Source: Salsipaludibacter sp963735045
GTDB taxonomy: Bacteria > Actinomycetota > Nitriliruptoria > Nitriliruptorales > Nitriliruptoraceae
Length of the DNA: 64,000 nt
Direction of reading: 5' to 3'
Assembly (NCBI GenBank): GCA_963735045.1
Contig: CAVTIZ010000001.1
Span: 62,001-126,000 of the forward strand
The notes under the pieces are model-generated. The model worked only from the letters and a program-made list of their open reading frames with translations, was not told the origin of the DNA and made no database searches. How positions within the stretch are numbered: position 1 is the first letter of the stretch; each line of letters opens with the position of its first letter. Shown here in pieces: positions 44,479 through 53,279 of the stretch. The position numbers and the translations under genes are program-made.

Positions 44479-46785
44479 TCAGCGGCCGAAGCGACGCAGG
44501 CGCAGGGAGTTGAGCACCACCGACACCGACGACAACGCCATGGCGGCGCCGGCGATCGTCGGGGACAGCAGGCCGAACGCCGCGACCGGGATGGCCAGCA
44601 CGTTGTAGCCGAACGCCCAGCCGAGGTTCTGCAGGATCGTGCGGTAGGTGGCGGTGGAGAGGTCGATCGCGGTCACGACCGCCGCGATGTCGCCACGCAG
44701 CAGGGTGAGGTCACCGGACTCGATGGCGACGTCGGTGCCGGTCCCCATCGCGATGCCGAGGTCGGCCTGGACCAGCGCCGGCGCGTCGTTGACGCCGTCG
44801 CCGACCATCGCCACCACCTCGCCGGCGTCCTGGAGTGCCGAGACCTCGTCCTGCTTGTCACCGGGCAGGACCTCGGCACGGACGCGGTCGATCCCGACCT
44901 CGGCCGCGATGCCCCGGGCGGTGGCGGTGTTGTCGCCGGTGAGCAGCACGACGTCCATGCCACGATCGCGCAGGGCCGTGACGGTGGCCGCCGCCTCGTC
45001 CTTGACGGTGTCGGCGACGGCGACCATCGTCCGCGCCCGACCATCCCAGCCCGCCAGCACGGCGGTGTGCCCGCGCTCCTCGGCGAGGGCCATCGCCTCG
45101 GACAGGTGGGCGGGGACGTCCAGGTCGTGCTCGACCAGCAGCGTCCGGCGACCGACGGCGACCCGCCGTCCGTCCACGGTCGCGACCACGCCACGACCCG
45201 GCACCGACACGAAGTCGGTGGCCTCGGGCCGACGACCCGCCATGGCAGATGGGCCGACCGGCGCGCCATGCCGCGCGGCGTCGTCGGCGTCGACGATCGC
45301 GCGGGCGACCGGGTGTTCCGACGACGACTCGGCGGCGGCGACCAGGGCCAGGGCGACGCGACGGCGATCCGCATGGCCGTCGGCGGCCGTGTGCCCGTCG
45401 ACCTCGCCCGGGCCGTCCGGGTCCACGACGACGTCGACGACCCGCATGTCGCCCCGGGTCAGGGTCCCGGTCTTGTCCAACACGACCGTGGTGACCTCGC
45501 GCACCCGCTCCAGCGACTCGATCGACTTGATCACGATGCCCAGGTCGGCCCCACGACCGGTGCCGACCATGATCGCGGTCGGGGTGGCCAGCCCGAGGGC
45601 ACAGGGACAGGCGATGACCAGCACGGCCACGGCGGCCTCGAAGGCCGCAGGCACGTCGCCGGTGACGACCAGCCACCCGAGCAGGGTCAGCAGCGCGATG
45701 GCGATGACCACCGGGACGAACACCATCGACACCCGGTCCGCGAGGCGCTGCAGGTCCGCCTTGCCGGCCTGGGCGCGTTCGACCATGGCCACGACCTGGG
45801 CCAGCACGGTGCGACCACCGACCGCGGTGGCCTCGACCACCAGCGTCCCGGTGGTGTTGACCGTCGCGCCGGCGACGTCGTCGCCGACGGCCTTGTCGAC
45901 CGGCATGGACTCGCCCGTCAGCATCGACTCGTCGACCGCGGAGTGGCCGTCGACGACCGTGCCGTCGACCGGCACCTTCTCCCCCGGTCGCACCCGCACC
46001 CGGTCCCCCGGGCGCACCTCGTCGACGTCGACCTCGACCTCGCCGTCGTCACGCAGCACGGTGGCGGTGCGGGCTCCGAGTTCGAGCAGGGCGCGCAGGG
46101 CCGAACCGGCCCGACGTTTGGCGCGTGCCTCGAACCATCGGCCCAGCACCAGGAAGGTGATGATGAGCGCCGCCGACTCGAAGTAGTGCTCGTGGCCGCC
46201 CTGCAGGAGCAGCACGATCGAGAACCCCCACGCCGACAGGGTCCCCAGCGCGATCAGGGTGTCCATGTTGACGGTGTGCCGACGGGCCCGGCGGGCGGCC
46301 TCGACCAGGAACGGCCACCCGGCCCCGAACTGGACGACGGTGGCCAGCACGGCCACCAGCCACGATCGCGCGCCCATGTCCAGCAGGTCGCCGACCGGCG
46401 TCATCGCCAGCAGCAGCACGGCCACGCCAAGCGGGCCCGCGATCCACAGCCGCCGCTGCCACCGGGCGACCTCGCGGTCGGCGGACCGGTCAGGCTCCGG
46501 GCTGGGCACGTGCTCGTGCAGGCCGTAGCCGATCCGGTCCACCGCGGCCTGCAGGTCGTCGACCGCGACCTCGCGGCCCATGGAGACGTGCGCGCGGCCG
46601 GTCGCGTAGTTGACCTCGGCCAGCACCACGCCGTCGTGGCGGTCGAGGATGCGTTGCACCCGCGCCGCGCAGGAGCCACAGGTCATGCCCTCGACGTCCA
46701 GGTCCAGGTCCACCAGGTCGTCGGCCCTCGACGAGGTCCCCGCGGGCGTGTCGCGTCGAGAGGTGGGGGTGGAGGTGGGCGCCAT
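44479..46785 (-). CDS. copA: Copper-translocating P1B-ATPase CopA (CPC)
   Basis: The protein has 768 residues and follows a GAGGAGACGCAC site. One HMA domain with GMTCGSCAARVQRIL (about residues 33-47) is followed by eight membrane helices. The ion motif VIACPCALGLATPTA (CPC) marks the Cu(I)-exporting class. MLTGESMPVDK, DKTGTLTRGDM, ESSSEHPVARAI and VGDGVNDAPALVQADLG are complete. It exports cytoplasmic Cu(I), delivered by the CopZ encoded 46 bp upstream. Confidence 0.96.
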   Translation of the reverse strand: MAPTSTPTSRRDTPAGTSSRADDLVDLDLDVEGMTCGSCAARVQRILDRHDGVVLAEVNYATGRAHVSMGREVAVDDLQAAVDRIGYGLHEHVPSPEPDRSADREVARWQRRLWIAGPLGVAVLLLAMTPVGDLLDMGARSWLVAVLATVVQFGAGWPFLVEAARRARRHTVNMDTLIALGTLSAWGFSIVLLLQGGHEHYFESAALIITFLVLGRWFEARAKRRAGSALRALLELGARTATVLRDDGEVEVDVDEVRPGDRVRVRPGEKVPVDGTVVDGHSAVDESMLTGESMPVDKAVGDDVAGATVNTTGTLVVEATAVGGRTVLAQVVAMVERAQAGKADLQRLADRVSMVFVPVVIAIALLTLLGWLVVTGDVPAAFEAAVAVLVIACPCALGLATPTAIMVGTGRGADLGIVIKSIESLERVREVTTVVLDKTGTLTRGDMRVVDVVVDPDGPGEVDGHTAADGHADRRRVALALVAAAESSSEHPVARAIVDADDAARHGAPVGPSAMAGRRPEATDFVSVPGRGVVATVDGRRVAVGRRTLLVEHDLDVPAHLSEAMALAEERGHTAVLAGWDGRARTMVAVADTVKDEAAATVTALRDRGMDVVLLTGDNTATARGIAAEVGIDRVRAEVLPGDKQDEVSALQDAGEVVAMVGDGVNDAPALVQADLGIAMGTGTDVAIESGDLTLLRGDIAAVVTAIDLSTATYRTILQNLGWAFGYNVLAIPVAAFGLLSPTIAGAAMALSSVSVVLNSLRLRRFGR

Positions 46786-46831
46786 GTGCGTCTCCTCGCA
46801 GTGGGTGGGACGGGTGGGAGGACGGGCAGGG

Positions 46832-47056
46832 TCACGCCGGCCCGACGAGGTAGCCCTGGTCCTCGATGGCGGCCACGACCTCGTCGCGCGACGTGGTCGT
46901 GGGGTCCCAGGTCACCGTGACACTGGTCGTGGCCAGGTCCACGCTGGCCGCTCGGACGCCGTCGAGCGGCCCGAGGGCCCCCTCGATCGAGGTCACGCAG
47001 TGGTCACAGTGGACCTCGGGCACGGGGATGGTCTCGATCTGCAGATCGGTGGACAT
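46832..47056 (-). CDS. copZ: Copper chaperone CopZ (HMA domain)
   Basis: A single HMA domain of 74 residues with VPEVHCDHCVTSIEGALG, the metal CxxC with His in place of the usual Met-Thr. It ends EDQGYLVGPA. A GGAGGTCGCG site sets the start; the upstream frame is shadow. It shuttles Cu(I) to CopA. First gene of the leftward copZ-copA-copB operon, with the CsoR operator upstream. Confidence 0.93.
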   Translation of the reverse strand: MSTDLQIETIPVPEVHCDHCVTSIEGALGPLDGVRAASVDLATTSVTVTWDPTTTSRDEVVAAIEDQGYLVGPA

Positions 47057-47122
47057 CGCGACCTCCGGGAGGGTTGGGGGGGACCGAACGGGTCGTACCA
47101 CCAGCGTCGTGGTTGCGACGGT

Positions 47123-47139
47123 ATACCCCCCAGGGGTAT
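47123..47139. promoter_or_regulatory. CsoR operator between copZ and csoR
   Basis: ATACCCCCCAGGGGTAT has perfect 7-bp arms ATACCCC/GGGGTAT around CCA, the known CsoR operator form. It lies 67 bp before copZ and 40 bp before csoR. It falls in the spacer of a possible csoR promoter (TTGCGA, 17 bp, then GTATCG), so apo-CsoR would block both directions. Confidence 0.85.
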
Positions 47140-47178
47140 CGTGCGAACACGATCCGCCCGTCGACGACCAGGACGACG

Positions 47179-47502
47179 ATGACCACCGCCCGCCCGGCCG
47201 GCGACCCGGCAACTCCCGCGCACGACCACGCCCCCGGTTACCTCGGGGACAAGGACAAGGTGCTGGCCCGCCTCCGACGTGTGGAGGGGCAGGTCCGGGG
47301 CCTGCAGCGCATGGTGGGCGAGGACACCTACTGCATCGACGTCCTGACCCAGGTGTCGGCCGCGACCAGGGCACTGGAGAACGTCGCACTGCTGTTGCTG
47401 GACGACCACGTCCGCCACTGCGTGGCCGACGACGTGCGCTCGGGATCGACCGAGAAGGTCGAGGAGGCCATGACCGCGATCGCCCGCATGGTGCGATCCT
47501 GA
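47179..47502 (+). CDS. csoR: Copper-sensing repressor CsoR
   Basis: The protein has 107 residues. The ATG after AGGACGACG is used; the open frame upstream crosses the operator. The Cu(I) ligands Cys52, His77 and Cys81 (TYCIDVL and DDHVRHCVAD) have exactly the 25/29-residue spacing of M. tuberculosis C36-H61-C65. A tetrameric all-helical repressor that releases DNA on Cu(I) binding. It is divergent from copZ and controls the copper operon and itself. Confidence 0.95.
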   Translation: MTTARPAGDPATPAHDHAPGYLGDKDKVLARLRRVEGQVRGLQRMVGEDTYCIDVLTQVSAATRALENVALLLLDDHVRHCVADDVRSGSTEKVEEAMTAIARMVRS

Positions 47503-47616
47503 CGGGTCCACGACGTCGCGCCGACCCGCGTGGACGACGTCCGTTCGACCCCTGGGCGACGAGATCGACCCCCGGTCCACCCCATACGGTACGTATCGGA
47601 GCCGGTGTGCCTCGCG

Positions 47617-47644
47617 CGATCCTGCACGATCACGATCCTGCACG
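47617..47644 (+). repeat. Direct repeat in the promoter region of the HhH/H1-like gene
   Basis: CGATCCTGCACG occurs at 47617-47628 and 47633-47644, a 16-bp period, about 35-60 bp before the ATG. A nearby ATACGGTACGTAT (5-bp arms) lies at 47584-47596. Possible regulator site; no known family is matched. Confidence 0.35.
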
Positions 47645-47679
47645 CCCAACGTCTTCCACCCACCTCCACGAGGTCACCC

Positions 47680-48390
47680 ATGCGCACCATCACCGACCAC
47701 CTGACCACCGTCGACGGCGTCTCGGACGGCCTCGCGGCCGACATCGCCGACCGCTTCGACACCTACGCCGACCTGGCGGCGGCGTCGGTCGACGACCTGC
47801 GCGCCGTGAAGGGCGTCGGGCCCGTCCTGGCGACCCGCATCCAGGCCGCGGCCATCGAGGCCAGCCCCGCCGCCGCCACCGCGGCACGCGCCGACGAGGC
47901 CGGCGCCGCCGCGCGCACCACGGCCCAGAAGGCAAGCACGAAGGCCGACACCAAGGCCACCAGCTCGGCCAAGGAGGCCACGGACACGGCCAAGGCCACG
48001 GGCAAGAAGGCCACGGACACGGCCACGTCGACCAGCAAGAAGGCCACCACGTCCGGCAAGAAGGCGGCGGCGTCGGTCTCGACCCGAGCCGACAAGTCCG
48101 CCACGGCCGCCAAGGCCGCGGCCAGCCGCGCCCGGACCAAGGCCGAGGAGGCCGTCGACGAGGCAACGGACACGGCCGCCGGCGTCGCCGACGGCGCGGC
48201 CGCCGCGACCAGCAAGGCCGACCGCGACTTCTCGTCGTCGATCGACCGACGCAGCTTCGGGCCGATCACCCTCCCGGCCGACCTGCCGTGGCCGGTCAGC
48301 TTCGCGCTGGACACGACCGAGGCCGTCGTCGGCGTCGGCCTCAAGGTCACCACGGGCGTGCTTGCGACCGTCGGTCGCAAGCTGCGCTGA
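47680..48390 (+). CDS. HhH-domain, histone-H1-like lysine/alanine-rich protein
   Basis: The protein has 236 residues, with a GAGGTCACCC ribosome site. Residues about 1-60 form a helix-hairpin-helix DNA-binding unit (VDDLRAVKGVGPVLATRIQA). Residues about 70-175 are a repetitive Lys/Ala/Thr tract (TAKATGKKATDTATSTSKKA) like histone H1 and HupB tails. A C-terminal 50-residue segment (PADLPWPVSFALDTTEAVVG) has a hydrophobic amphipathic stretch. Probably a nucleoid-associated protein, although the C-terminus could bind membrane or storage granules instead. Ends at a strong terminator. Confidence 0.75.
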   Translation: MRTITDHLTTVDGVSDGLAADIADRFDTYADLAAASVDDLRAVKGVGPVLATRIQAAAIEASPAAATAARADEAGAAARTTAQKASTKADTKATSSAKEATDTAKATGKKATDTATSTSKKATTSGKKAAASVSTRADKSATAAKAAASRARTKAEEAVDEATDTAAGVADGAAAATSKADRDFSSSIDRRSFGPITLPADLPWPVSFALDTTEAVVGVGLKVTTGVLATVGRKLR

Positions 48391-48409
48391 GTCCGCACGC
48401 AGGGACACC

Positions 48410-48448
48410 GAGGCCGACCGAGTGCGAACCGCACACCCGGTCGGCCTC
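48410..48448 (+). terminator. Hairpin terminator after the HhH/H1-like gene
   Basis: The arms GAGGCCGACCG (48410-48420) and CGGTCGGCCTC (48438-48448) are 11-bp perfect complements. A smaller internal stem, GTGCG with CGCAC, strengthens the structure. Confidence 0.7.
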
Positions 48449-48516
48449 GTACCATCTGGTGACCCTCGCGGGGGGCAGTCCCCGCGCCCGCCGCACCCTC
48501 CACGCCCGAAGGCGCC

Positions 48517-49050
48517 ATGAACGCTCCCGCCGCCGCCAACCTGTTCGCCGTGCTGGCCCTGGCCGCCGCGGCCATGGCCGTGACGGCCGTGGTGTTCCGG
48601 ATCCGGGGCCGGGTGCTGCTCGACGAGCAGGGGTCGCTCGCGGTGGCCGCCGCCATCGCGGTCGGGGCCACCGCCGGATCGCTGATCATGAGTGACGTGT
48701 TCCACTTCGAACCCTGCCTGCTGTGCTGGTGGCAGCGGACCCTGATGTACTCGTCGGCCGTGGTCCTGACGCTGGCCGCCGTCCGTCGCGACCTGTCCGT
48801 GCGCCCCTACGTGATCGCCCTGACTGCCCCGGGGGCGATGGTCGGTGCCTGGCAGGTCGTCACCCAGCGCATCCCCACCGTCACCGGTTCGACGGCCTGT
48901 GATCCCGACAACCCGTGCTCGGTGATCTGGGTCGAGGGGCTCGGCTTCGCCACGATCCCTACCATGGCCTGTATCGGCTTCCTGTCGATCATCGCGATCC
49001 TGGTTGCGGCACCGGGGACCGATGCGGCGCCGTCGTCCAGCCACCGGTGA
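48517..49050 (+). CDS. Disulfide bond formation protein DsbB/BdbC
   Basis: The protein has 177 residues with four or five membrane helices. The quinone-reactive CxxC lies in FEPCLLCWWQRTLMY, and the second cysteine pair is in TACDPDNPCSVIW. It re-oxidises an extracytoplasmic thiol oxidase and passes electrons to quinone. The partner DsbA-like protein is encoded 72 bp downstream. Confidence 0.93.
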   Translation: MNAPAAANLFAVLALAAAAMAVTAVVFRIRGRVLLDEQGSLAVAAAIAVGATAGSLIMSDVFHFEPCLLCWWQRTLMYSSAVVLTLAAVRRDLSVRPYVIALTAPGAMVGAWQVVTQRIPTVTGSTACDPDNPCSVIWVEGLGFATIPTMACIGFLSIIAILVAAPGTDAAPSSSHR

Positions 49051-49122
49051 GGCGGGCCACGCCAGCAGTCACGCCCGTCCACCGGTCCCCGTGCATTCCC
49101 CATCCGTTCCAGGACACCCAAC

Positions 49123-49872
49123 ATGAGCAATGACAATCGCCCGACCAAGGGCCGTTCCGGCCAGACGCGCCAGGCGCGGACCCCCACGAAGTCGGAGTCG
49201 TCCGGGCTCGACATGACCACCCTGATCGGCATCGGCGTCGTGGTGCTGGTCATCGCCCTGGGCGTCTCCATGGCGATGGGCCTGTTCGACTCCAACACGT
49301 CCGCGGCCAACGCCGTGCAGGAGTCCGCGGACTCCACCGTCGACGGCGAGACGCTGCCGCCCTTCGACGCCGAGGACCCCGCCAACGATCCGGCGCTGGG
49401 CATGGCTGCCCCCCAGGTCACGGGTGAGGACTTCGCCGGTGACGAGGTCGACCTGCTCGTCGAGGGCGAGGCCAACGTGTTGGTCTTCCTGGCCCACTGG
49501 TGCCCCCACTGCCAGGCGGAACTCCCCCTGCTGGTGGACGAATGGCAGGACGGACTCCCCGACGGGGTGAACGCCACGGCGGTCATCACCTCCCAGGACC
49601 CCAACCAGGCCAACTACCCGCCGTCGTCGTGGCTGGCCCGCGAGGACTGGGGCTTCCCCGTCATCCTCGACTCCGAGACCAACCAGATCGCCGGTGCCTA
49701 CGGCCTGAGCAGCTACCCCTACTTCGTGGTCGTGGACGCCAACGGCGACGTGGTCGCCCGGACCTCGGGCGAGCTCGGGCGCGACCAGCTCAACAACCTG
49801 GTCGACGTCGCCGCCGGGGCGGCCGATGCCTCGACCGTGGAGACCGACGACCAGTCCTCCGACGTCGAGTAG
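49123..49872 (+). CDS. Membrane-anchored thioredoxin-fold (DsbA/TlpA-like) oxidoreductase
   Basis: The protein has 249 residues. A basic N-terminus leads to a single anchor MTTLIGIGVVVLVIALGVSM (residues 31-50) and an extracytoplasmic thioredoxin fold. The active site VFLAHWCPHCQAELPLL has the CPHC dipeptide of oxidising DsbA, and the cis-Pro loop is SSYPYFVVVD. Acidic Asp/Glu-rich segments flank the fold. It probably introduces disulfides in secreted proteins with the adjacent DsbB. Confidence 0.92.
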   Translation: MSNDNRPTKGRSGQTRQARTPTKSESSGLDMTTLIGIGVVVLVIALGVSMAMGLFDSNTSAANAVQESADSTVDGETLPPFDAEDPANDPALGMAAPQVTGEDFAGDEVDLLVEGEANVLVFLAHWCPHCQAELPLLVDEWQDGLPDGVNATAVITSQDPNQANYPPSSWLAREDWGFPVILDSETNQIAGAYGLSSYPYFVVVDANGDVVARTSGELGRDQLNNLVDVAAGAADASTVETDDQSSDVE

Positions 49873-49890
49873 CACCACCTGGACCTCCCA

Positions 49891-49918
49891 CCGGCCCGGG
49901 CGTGCGCGCCCGGGCCGG
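49891..49918 (+). terminator. Hairpin terminator after the DsbA-like gene
   Basis: The 12-bp perfect arms CCGGCCCGGGCG and CGCCCGGGCCGG enclose a TGCG loop, 18 bp after the stop. Confidence 0.75.
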
Positions 49919-50088
49919 CGTGTGCCGCCACGACCCGCTCGTGCCACGGAGCCGACCCGTCGACCTCCACCGTCGCGGCCCGACGGTCGCATACCGTCGG
50001 AGACCGGCACGCGCTCCCCGACGGGCTCCGGGGTCCTGATCCTGCCGCGCGTGCGCCCGTGCCAGCGCTCGCCCCGAGGCTCCTGACC

Positions 50089-52047
50089 ATGTCCGACCAC
50101 CCGACCGTGCGCGTCCGGCTCCCGTGGCCGGACCGCTTCGGCTACCGGCCGGGCCTGGACGGGGTGCGGGCGCTCGCGGTGCTGGCGGTCGTGCTCTACC
50201 ACGCCGACGTGGAGTGGATCCCCGGCGGCTTCCTCGGCGTGGAGGTCTTCTTCGTCCTCAGCGGCTACCTGATCACGTCGCTGATGCTGTCGGAACGATC
50301 CCGCACCGGGACGATCTCGCTGCGGGACTTCTGGGTCCGGCGTGGCTGGCGACTGCTGCCCGCCGTGTGGGCGCTGCTGGCCGGCGTGTTCGTGCTGGTG
50401 CTGCTGCACCCCGACGAGATCGTGCGCTTCTTCCGTGAACTCCCAGCCGCGCTCGCCTACGTCTACAACTGGTTCCTGGTCCGCAGCCAACAGTCCTACT
50501 TCGAGTCGTTCGGTCGCCCGTCGCCACTGCAGCACCTGTGGTCGCTGGCCGTCGAGGAGCAGTTCTACCTCGTGTGGCCGGTCGTGGCATTCGTTGCCCT
50601 GCGAACCGGCGGCAGACGACGCCTGCTGGGCGTCGCCCTGGCCGGAGCGTTGGCGTCGGTGATCGCCATGGTGGTGCTGCACGACGCGGGCACCGACCCG
50701 TCGCGGGTGTACTTCGGCACCGACACGCGGGCCTCCGGGCTGCTGCTGGGGGCGGCCGGGGCGGTGGTCTGGCACCCGTCCCGCCACATCGGCCCGACCC
50801 ATCGCCGGGGACTGGTCCACCTCGGCCTGGCCAGCCTGGTCGTGCTCGCCCTGGCGGCCTGGCGCATCGGGTCGGACGGGATCCTGCTGTACCGAGGGGG
50901 GATGCTGCTGGTGTCGGTGGCGGCGCTCCTGCTGTGCGTGGCGGCCGCCGACGACGGCAACCCGCTCGCGGCGGCGCTGGGCATCCCCCCGTTGCGGTGG
51001 CTGGGCACCCGGTCCTACGCCATCTACCTGTGGCACTGGCCCGTCGTGGTGTTCACCCGCCCCCGCATCGACCTGCCGGCCGACGGATGGCCCGTCATGC
51101 TGCTGCGCATCGGCCTGACACTGGTGCTGGCCGAGGCGAGCCACCGACTGGTCGAGACCCGGTTCCGCCACGGCACTCCCCGCGCCGAGCCCGGCCGCGT
51201 CCGACGCCCGGTCCTGGTCGCGGCTGGCGGCGTGGCGACGGTCGCCCTCGGCGTGCTCGCGTTGGTCGTGCTGCCCACCGACGCCCCGATGAACGAGACC
51301 GCCATCGCGATGGCCGCCGCCCAGCAGGTGGACGACGACCCCCGCGCCGCGGTCGCGCCCGACTCCGTCACCGACGACCAGGCCGACACGCCCGTCGGGC
51401 CGACCGCCGGCCCACCCTCGCCGGCAGCGATGGCGACGCCCGCCCCCACGCCGGCCACCTCGTCCCCGACGGTGACCGAGGACGAACCGACCGAGGACGA
51501 ACCGACCGAGGACGAGCCGACCGAGGACGAGGCGACCGAGGAGCCGACCGAGTCCTCGGACGACGGCGAGGACAGCGGTCCCCTGCAGGTGACGGCCGTG
51601 GGTGACAGCGTGATGGCCGGCGCCGTGGTCGAGCTCCAGGACGCGATCGAGGGCCGCGAGCTCATCGACGCCGACGTCGCCCGGACCGTCGAGGACGTCG
51701 CGGACATCGTCGCCTACCACGCCGATGCCGGCAGCCTGGCCGACCACGTGGTGGTCCACACCGGCAACAACGGGCGGTTGCCAGCCGGCTTCGTCGACGA
51801 CGTGATGGACGCCGCCGGCCCGGACCGCGACGTGTGGTTCGTCACGGTGCGGGTCCCGCGACCGTGGGAGGACGACGTCAACGCCGTCCTGCACGACGAC
51901 GTCCCCGACAACGACAACGCCCACCTGCTGGACTGGTTCGCCCTGAGCAACGAGCAGTACGACTGGTTCGCCGGCGACGGCATCCACGTCGTCGACTCGC
52001 CGGGCGCCCAGCACTACGCCGACATGATCGCCGACGCGGTCACCTGA
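50089..52047 (+). CDS. OafA/YrhL-type acyltransferase with SGNH-like domain
   Basis: The protein has 652 residues. The acyltransferase-3 core of 10-11 membrane helices starts GYRPGLDGVRALAVLAVVLY and contains FLGVEVFFVLSGYLIT and VEEQFYLVWPV. A Thr/Pro/Glu-rich linker (about 430-490) leads to an extracytoplasmic SGNH hydrolase-like domain: block I VGDSVMAGAV, block III HTGNNG, block V DGIHVVDSPGAQHYAD. It O-acetylates a cell-surface polysaccharide or peptidoglycan-linked sugar. No other envelope genes adjoin, so the target is unknown. Confidence 0.9.
   Translation: MSDHPTVRVRLPWPDRFGYRPGLDGVRALAVLAVVLYHADVEWIPGGFLGVEVFFVLSGYLITSLMLSERSRTGTISLRDFWVRRGWRLLPAVWALLAGVFVLVLLHPDEIVRFFRELPAALAYVYNWFLVRSQQSYFESFGRPSPLQHLWSLAVEEQFYLVWPVVAFVALRTGGRRRLLGVALAGALASVIAMVVLHDAGTDPSRVYFGTDTRASGLLLGAAGAVVWHPSRHIGPTHRRGLVHLGLASLVVLALAAWRIGSDGILLYRGGMLLVSVAALLLCVAAADDGNPLAAALGIPPLRWLGTRSYAIYLWHWPVVVFTRPRIDLPADGWPVMLLRIGLTLVLAEASHRLVETRFRHGTPRAEPGRVRRPVLVAAGGVATVALGVLALVVLPTDAPMNETAIAMAAAQQVDDDPRAAVAPDSVTDDQADTPVGPTAGPPSPAAMATPAPTPATSSPTVTEDEPTEDEPTEDEPTEDEATEEPTESSDDGEDSGPLQVTAVGDSVMAGAVVELQDAIEGRELIDADVARTVEDVADIVAYHADAGSLADHVVVHTGNNGRLPAGFVDDVMDAAGPDRDVWFVTVRVPRPWEDDVNAVLHDDVPDNDNAHLLDWFALSNEQYDWFAGDGIHVVDSPGAQHYADMIADAVT
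51474..51533 (+). repeat. 15-bp coding tandem repeat (TEDEP linker)
   Basis: Four units of GACCGAGGACGAACC, with single-base variants in the last two, encode Thr-Glu-Asp-Glu-Pro copies in the linker between membrane and SGNH domains. Confidence 0.85.
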
Positions 52048-52168
52048 GCGACGCCGTGCACGTCGCCACCGTCCGAGTGGCCACGGCACGCCCCCCGAGG
52101 CCCACCCGAGGCCCACCCGAGGTCGACCCGGGGGCCGGCCACGGGGGCCAGGCCGACGTCGGTCCGGA

Positions 52169-53089
52169 TCAGGCCGGGGTCAGGCAGTCGTCGCAGGCGT
52201 GGCTGGTGTGGTCCGGCGGGTCCAACTGGACGGTGGCGTGGCCGATGCCATGGCGCTCACGCAGGACCTCCTGGGCCTGGTGGAGCACCTCGTGCGACGA
52301 GCCGACGTGGGCAAGGGTGAGGTGGACCGACGCCACGTCCATGCCCGACGTCAGTGTCCACACGTGCAGGTCGTGGACGCCGGTGACGTCACCGATGGCG
52401 CTGAGGTCCCGGGTGACCTCCTCGACGTCGACGTCCTCGGGGGCGGCCTGGACCAGCACCCGGACGGCCTTGCGTGCCAGGACCCAGGTCCGCGGCAGCA
52501 CGAACAGCCCGATCGCGATGCCGAACAGGGGGTCGATCAGGGCGAAGTCGGTGAAGCGCAGGACCAGCCCGGTGACGACCGCGGCGACCGAGCCGAGCAG
52601 GTCGGCCAACACCTCCAGCCGTGCACCCTCGAGGTTCAGGGACTCCTGGCTGCCGTCGTGCAACAGCCGGTAGACGACCAGGTTCACGGCCAGCCCGCCC
52701 AGCGCCACCCACAACACGGTGGACCCGACGATCTCGGGCGGTGAGCCAAGACGCGAGATCGCCTCGACCAGGACCCAGATGCCGACCCCGAACAGCAGCA
52801 CCGCGTTGGCCAGCGCCGCCAGGATCTCGACCCGGTAGAGCCCGAAGGTGTTGCGGTGGTTGCGCGAGGACCGCACCGCGAGCTGGATGGCGGCCAGGGC
52901 CATCCCGATGCCCAGTACGTCGGTCAGCATGTGCCCGGCGTCCGACAGCAGGGCCAACGACCCGGTCAGGACGCCCGTGACGAGTTCGACCACGAAGAAC
53001 CCCAGCAGCAGCACGAAGGCCGCCAGCAGGGCACGACGGTGCGTGCCACCCGCACTGGCGGTGGCGCCGTGGTCGTGGCCGGCACCCAT
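52169..53089 (-). CDS. Cation diffusion facilitator (CzcD/ZitB-like) metal exporter
   Basis: The protein has 306 residues and a GAGGAGGAG site. A His-rich N-terminus (MGAGHDHGA) precedes six membrane helices. The zinc sites are in LLSDAGHMLTDVLGIGMAL and LEVLADLLGSVAAVV, and HRNTFGLYRVEILAAL follows. The cytoplasmic C-terminal domain (GVHDLHVWTLTSGMDVASVH) ends in a possible extra metal site, HTSHACDDC. It exports Zn, Co or Cd by proton antiport. Single gene. Confidence 0.93.
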   Translation of the reverse strand: MGAGHDHGATASAGGTHRRALLAAFVLLLGFFVVELVTGVLTGSLALLSDAGHMLTDVLGIGMALAAIQLAVRSSRNHRNTFGLYRVEILAALANAVLLFGVGIWVLVEAISRLGSPPEIVGSTVLWVALGGLAVNLVVYRLLHDGSQESLNLEGARLEVLADLLGSVAAVVTGLVLRFTDFALIDPLFGIAIGLFVLPRTWVLARKAVRVLVQAAPEDVDVEEVTRDLSAIGDVTGVHDLHVWTLTSGMDVASVHLTLAHVGSSHEVLHQAQEVLRERHGIGHATVQLDPPDHTSHACDDCLTPA

Positions 53090-53106
53090 CTGGGGCTCCT
53101 CCTCGG

Positions 53107-53148
53107 GTGGACGGACGGGGGTGGACGGACGGGGGTGGACGGACGGGG
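53107..53148. repeat. 14-bp tandem repeat x3 upstream of the CDF gene
   Basis: GTGGACGGACGGGG is repeated perfectly three times, directly upstream of the CDF ribosome site in its 5' leader region. It could be a metal-regulator array or a slippage product. Confidence 0.7.
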
Positions 53149-53279
53149 TCTGTTCGTCCTCATCGTAACCTCGCGACGCTGCACACCGACGGAGCGAAAC
53201 ACCAACGAACGGCCGAACCACGCCGATTGAGAACGATTCCTGCTCTCGTCCGCAGGACCGTTCCCATCGACCGCGCGGA

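Noticed and set aside
49069..52116. A 1,015-codon open frame on the minus strand
   Set aside because: It is antisense to the DsbA-like and acyltransferase genes; composition only.
44326..53148. Tandem repeats as CRISPR arrays
   Set aside because: The repeats at 44326, 51474 and 53107 are contiguous without spacers, and two of them are coding; no cas genes are present.
53228..53240. TGAGAACGATTCC upstream of the CDF gene as a Zur/Fur-type box
   Set aside because: Only one half-site fits the TGAnAA-n-TTnTCA form; the second half is poor, so it is not listed as an operator.
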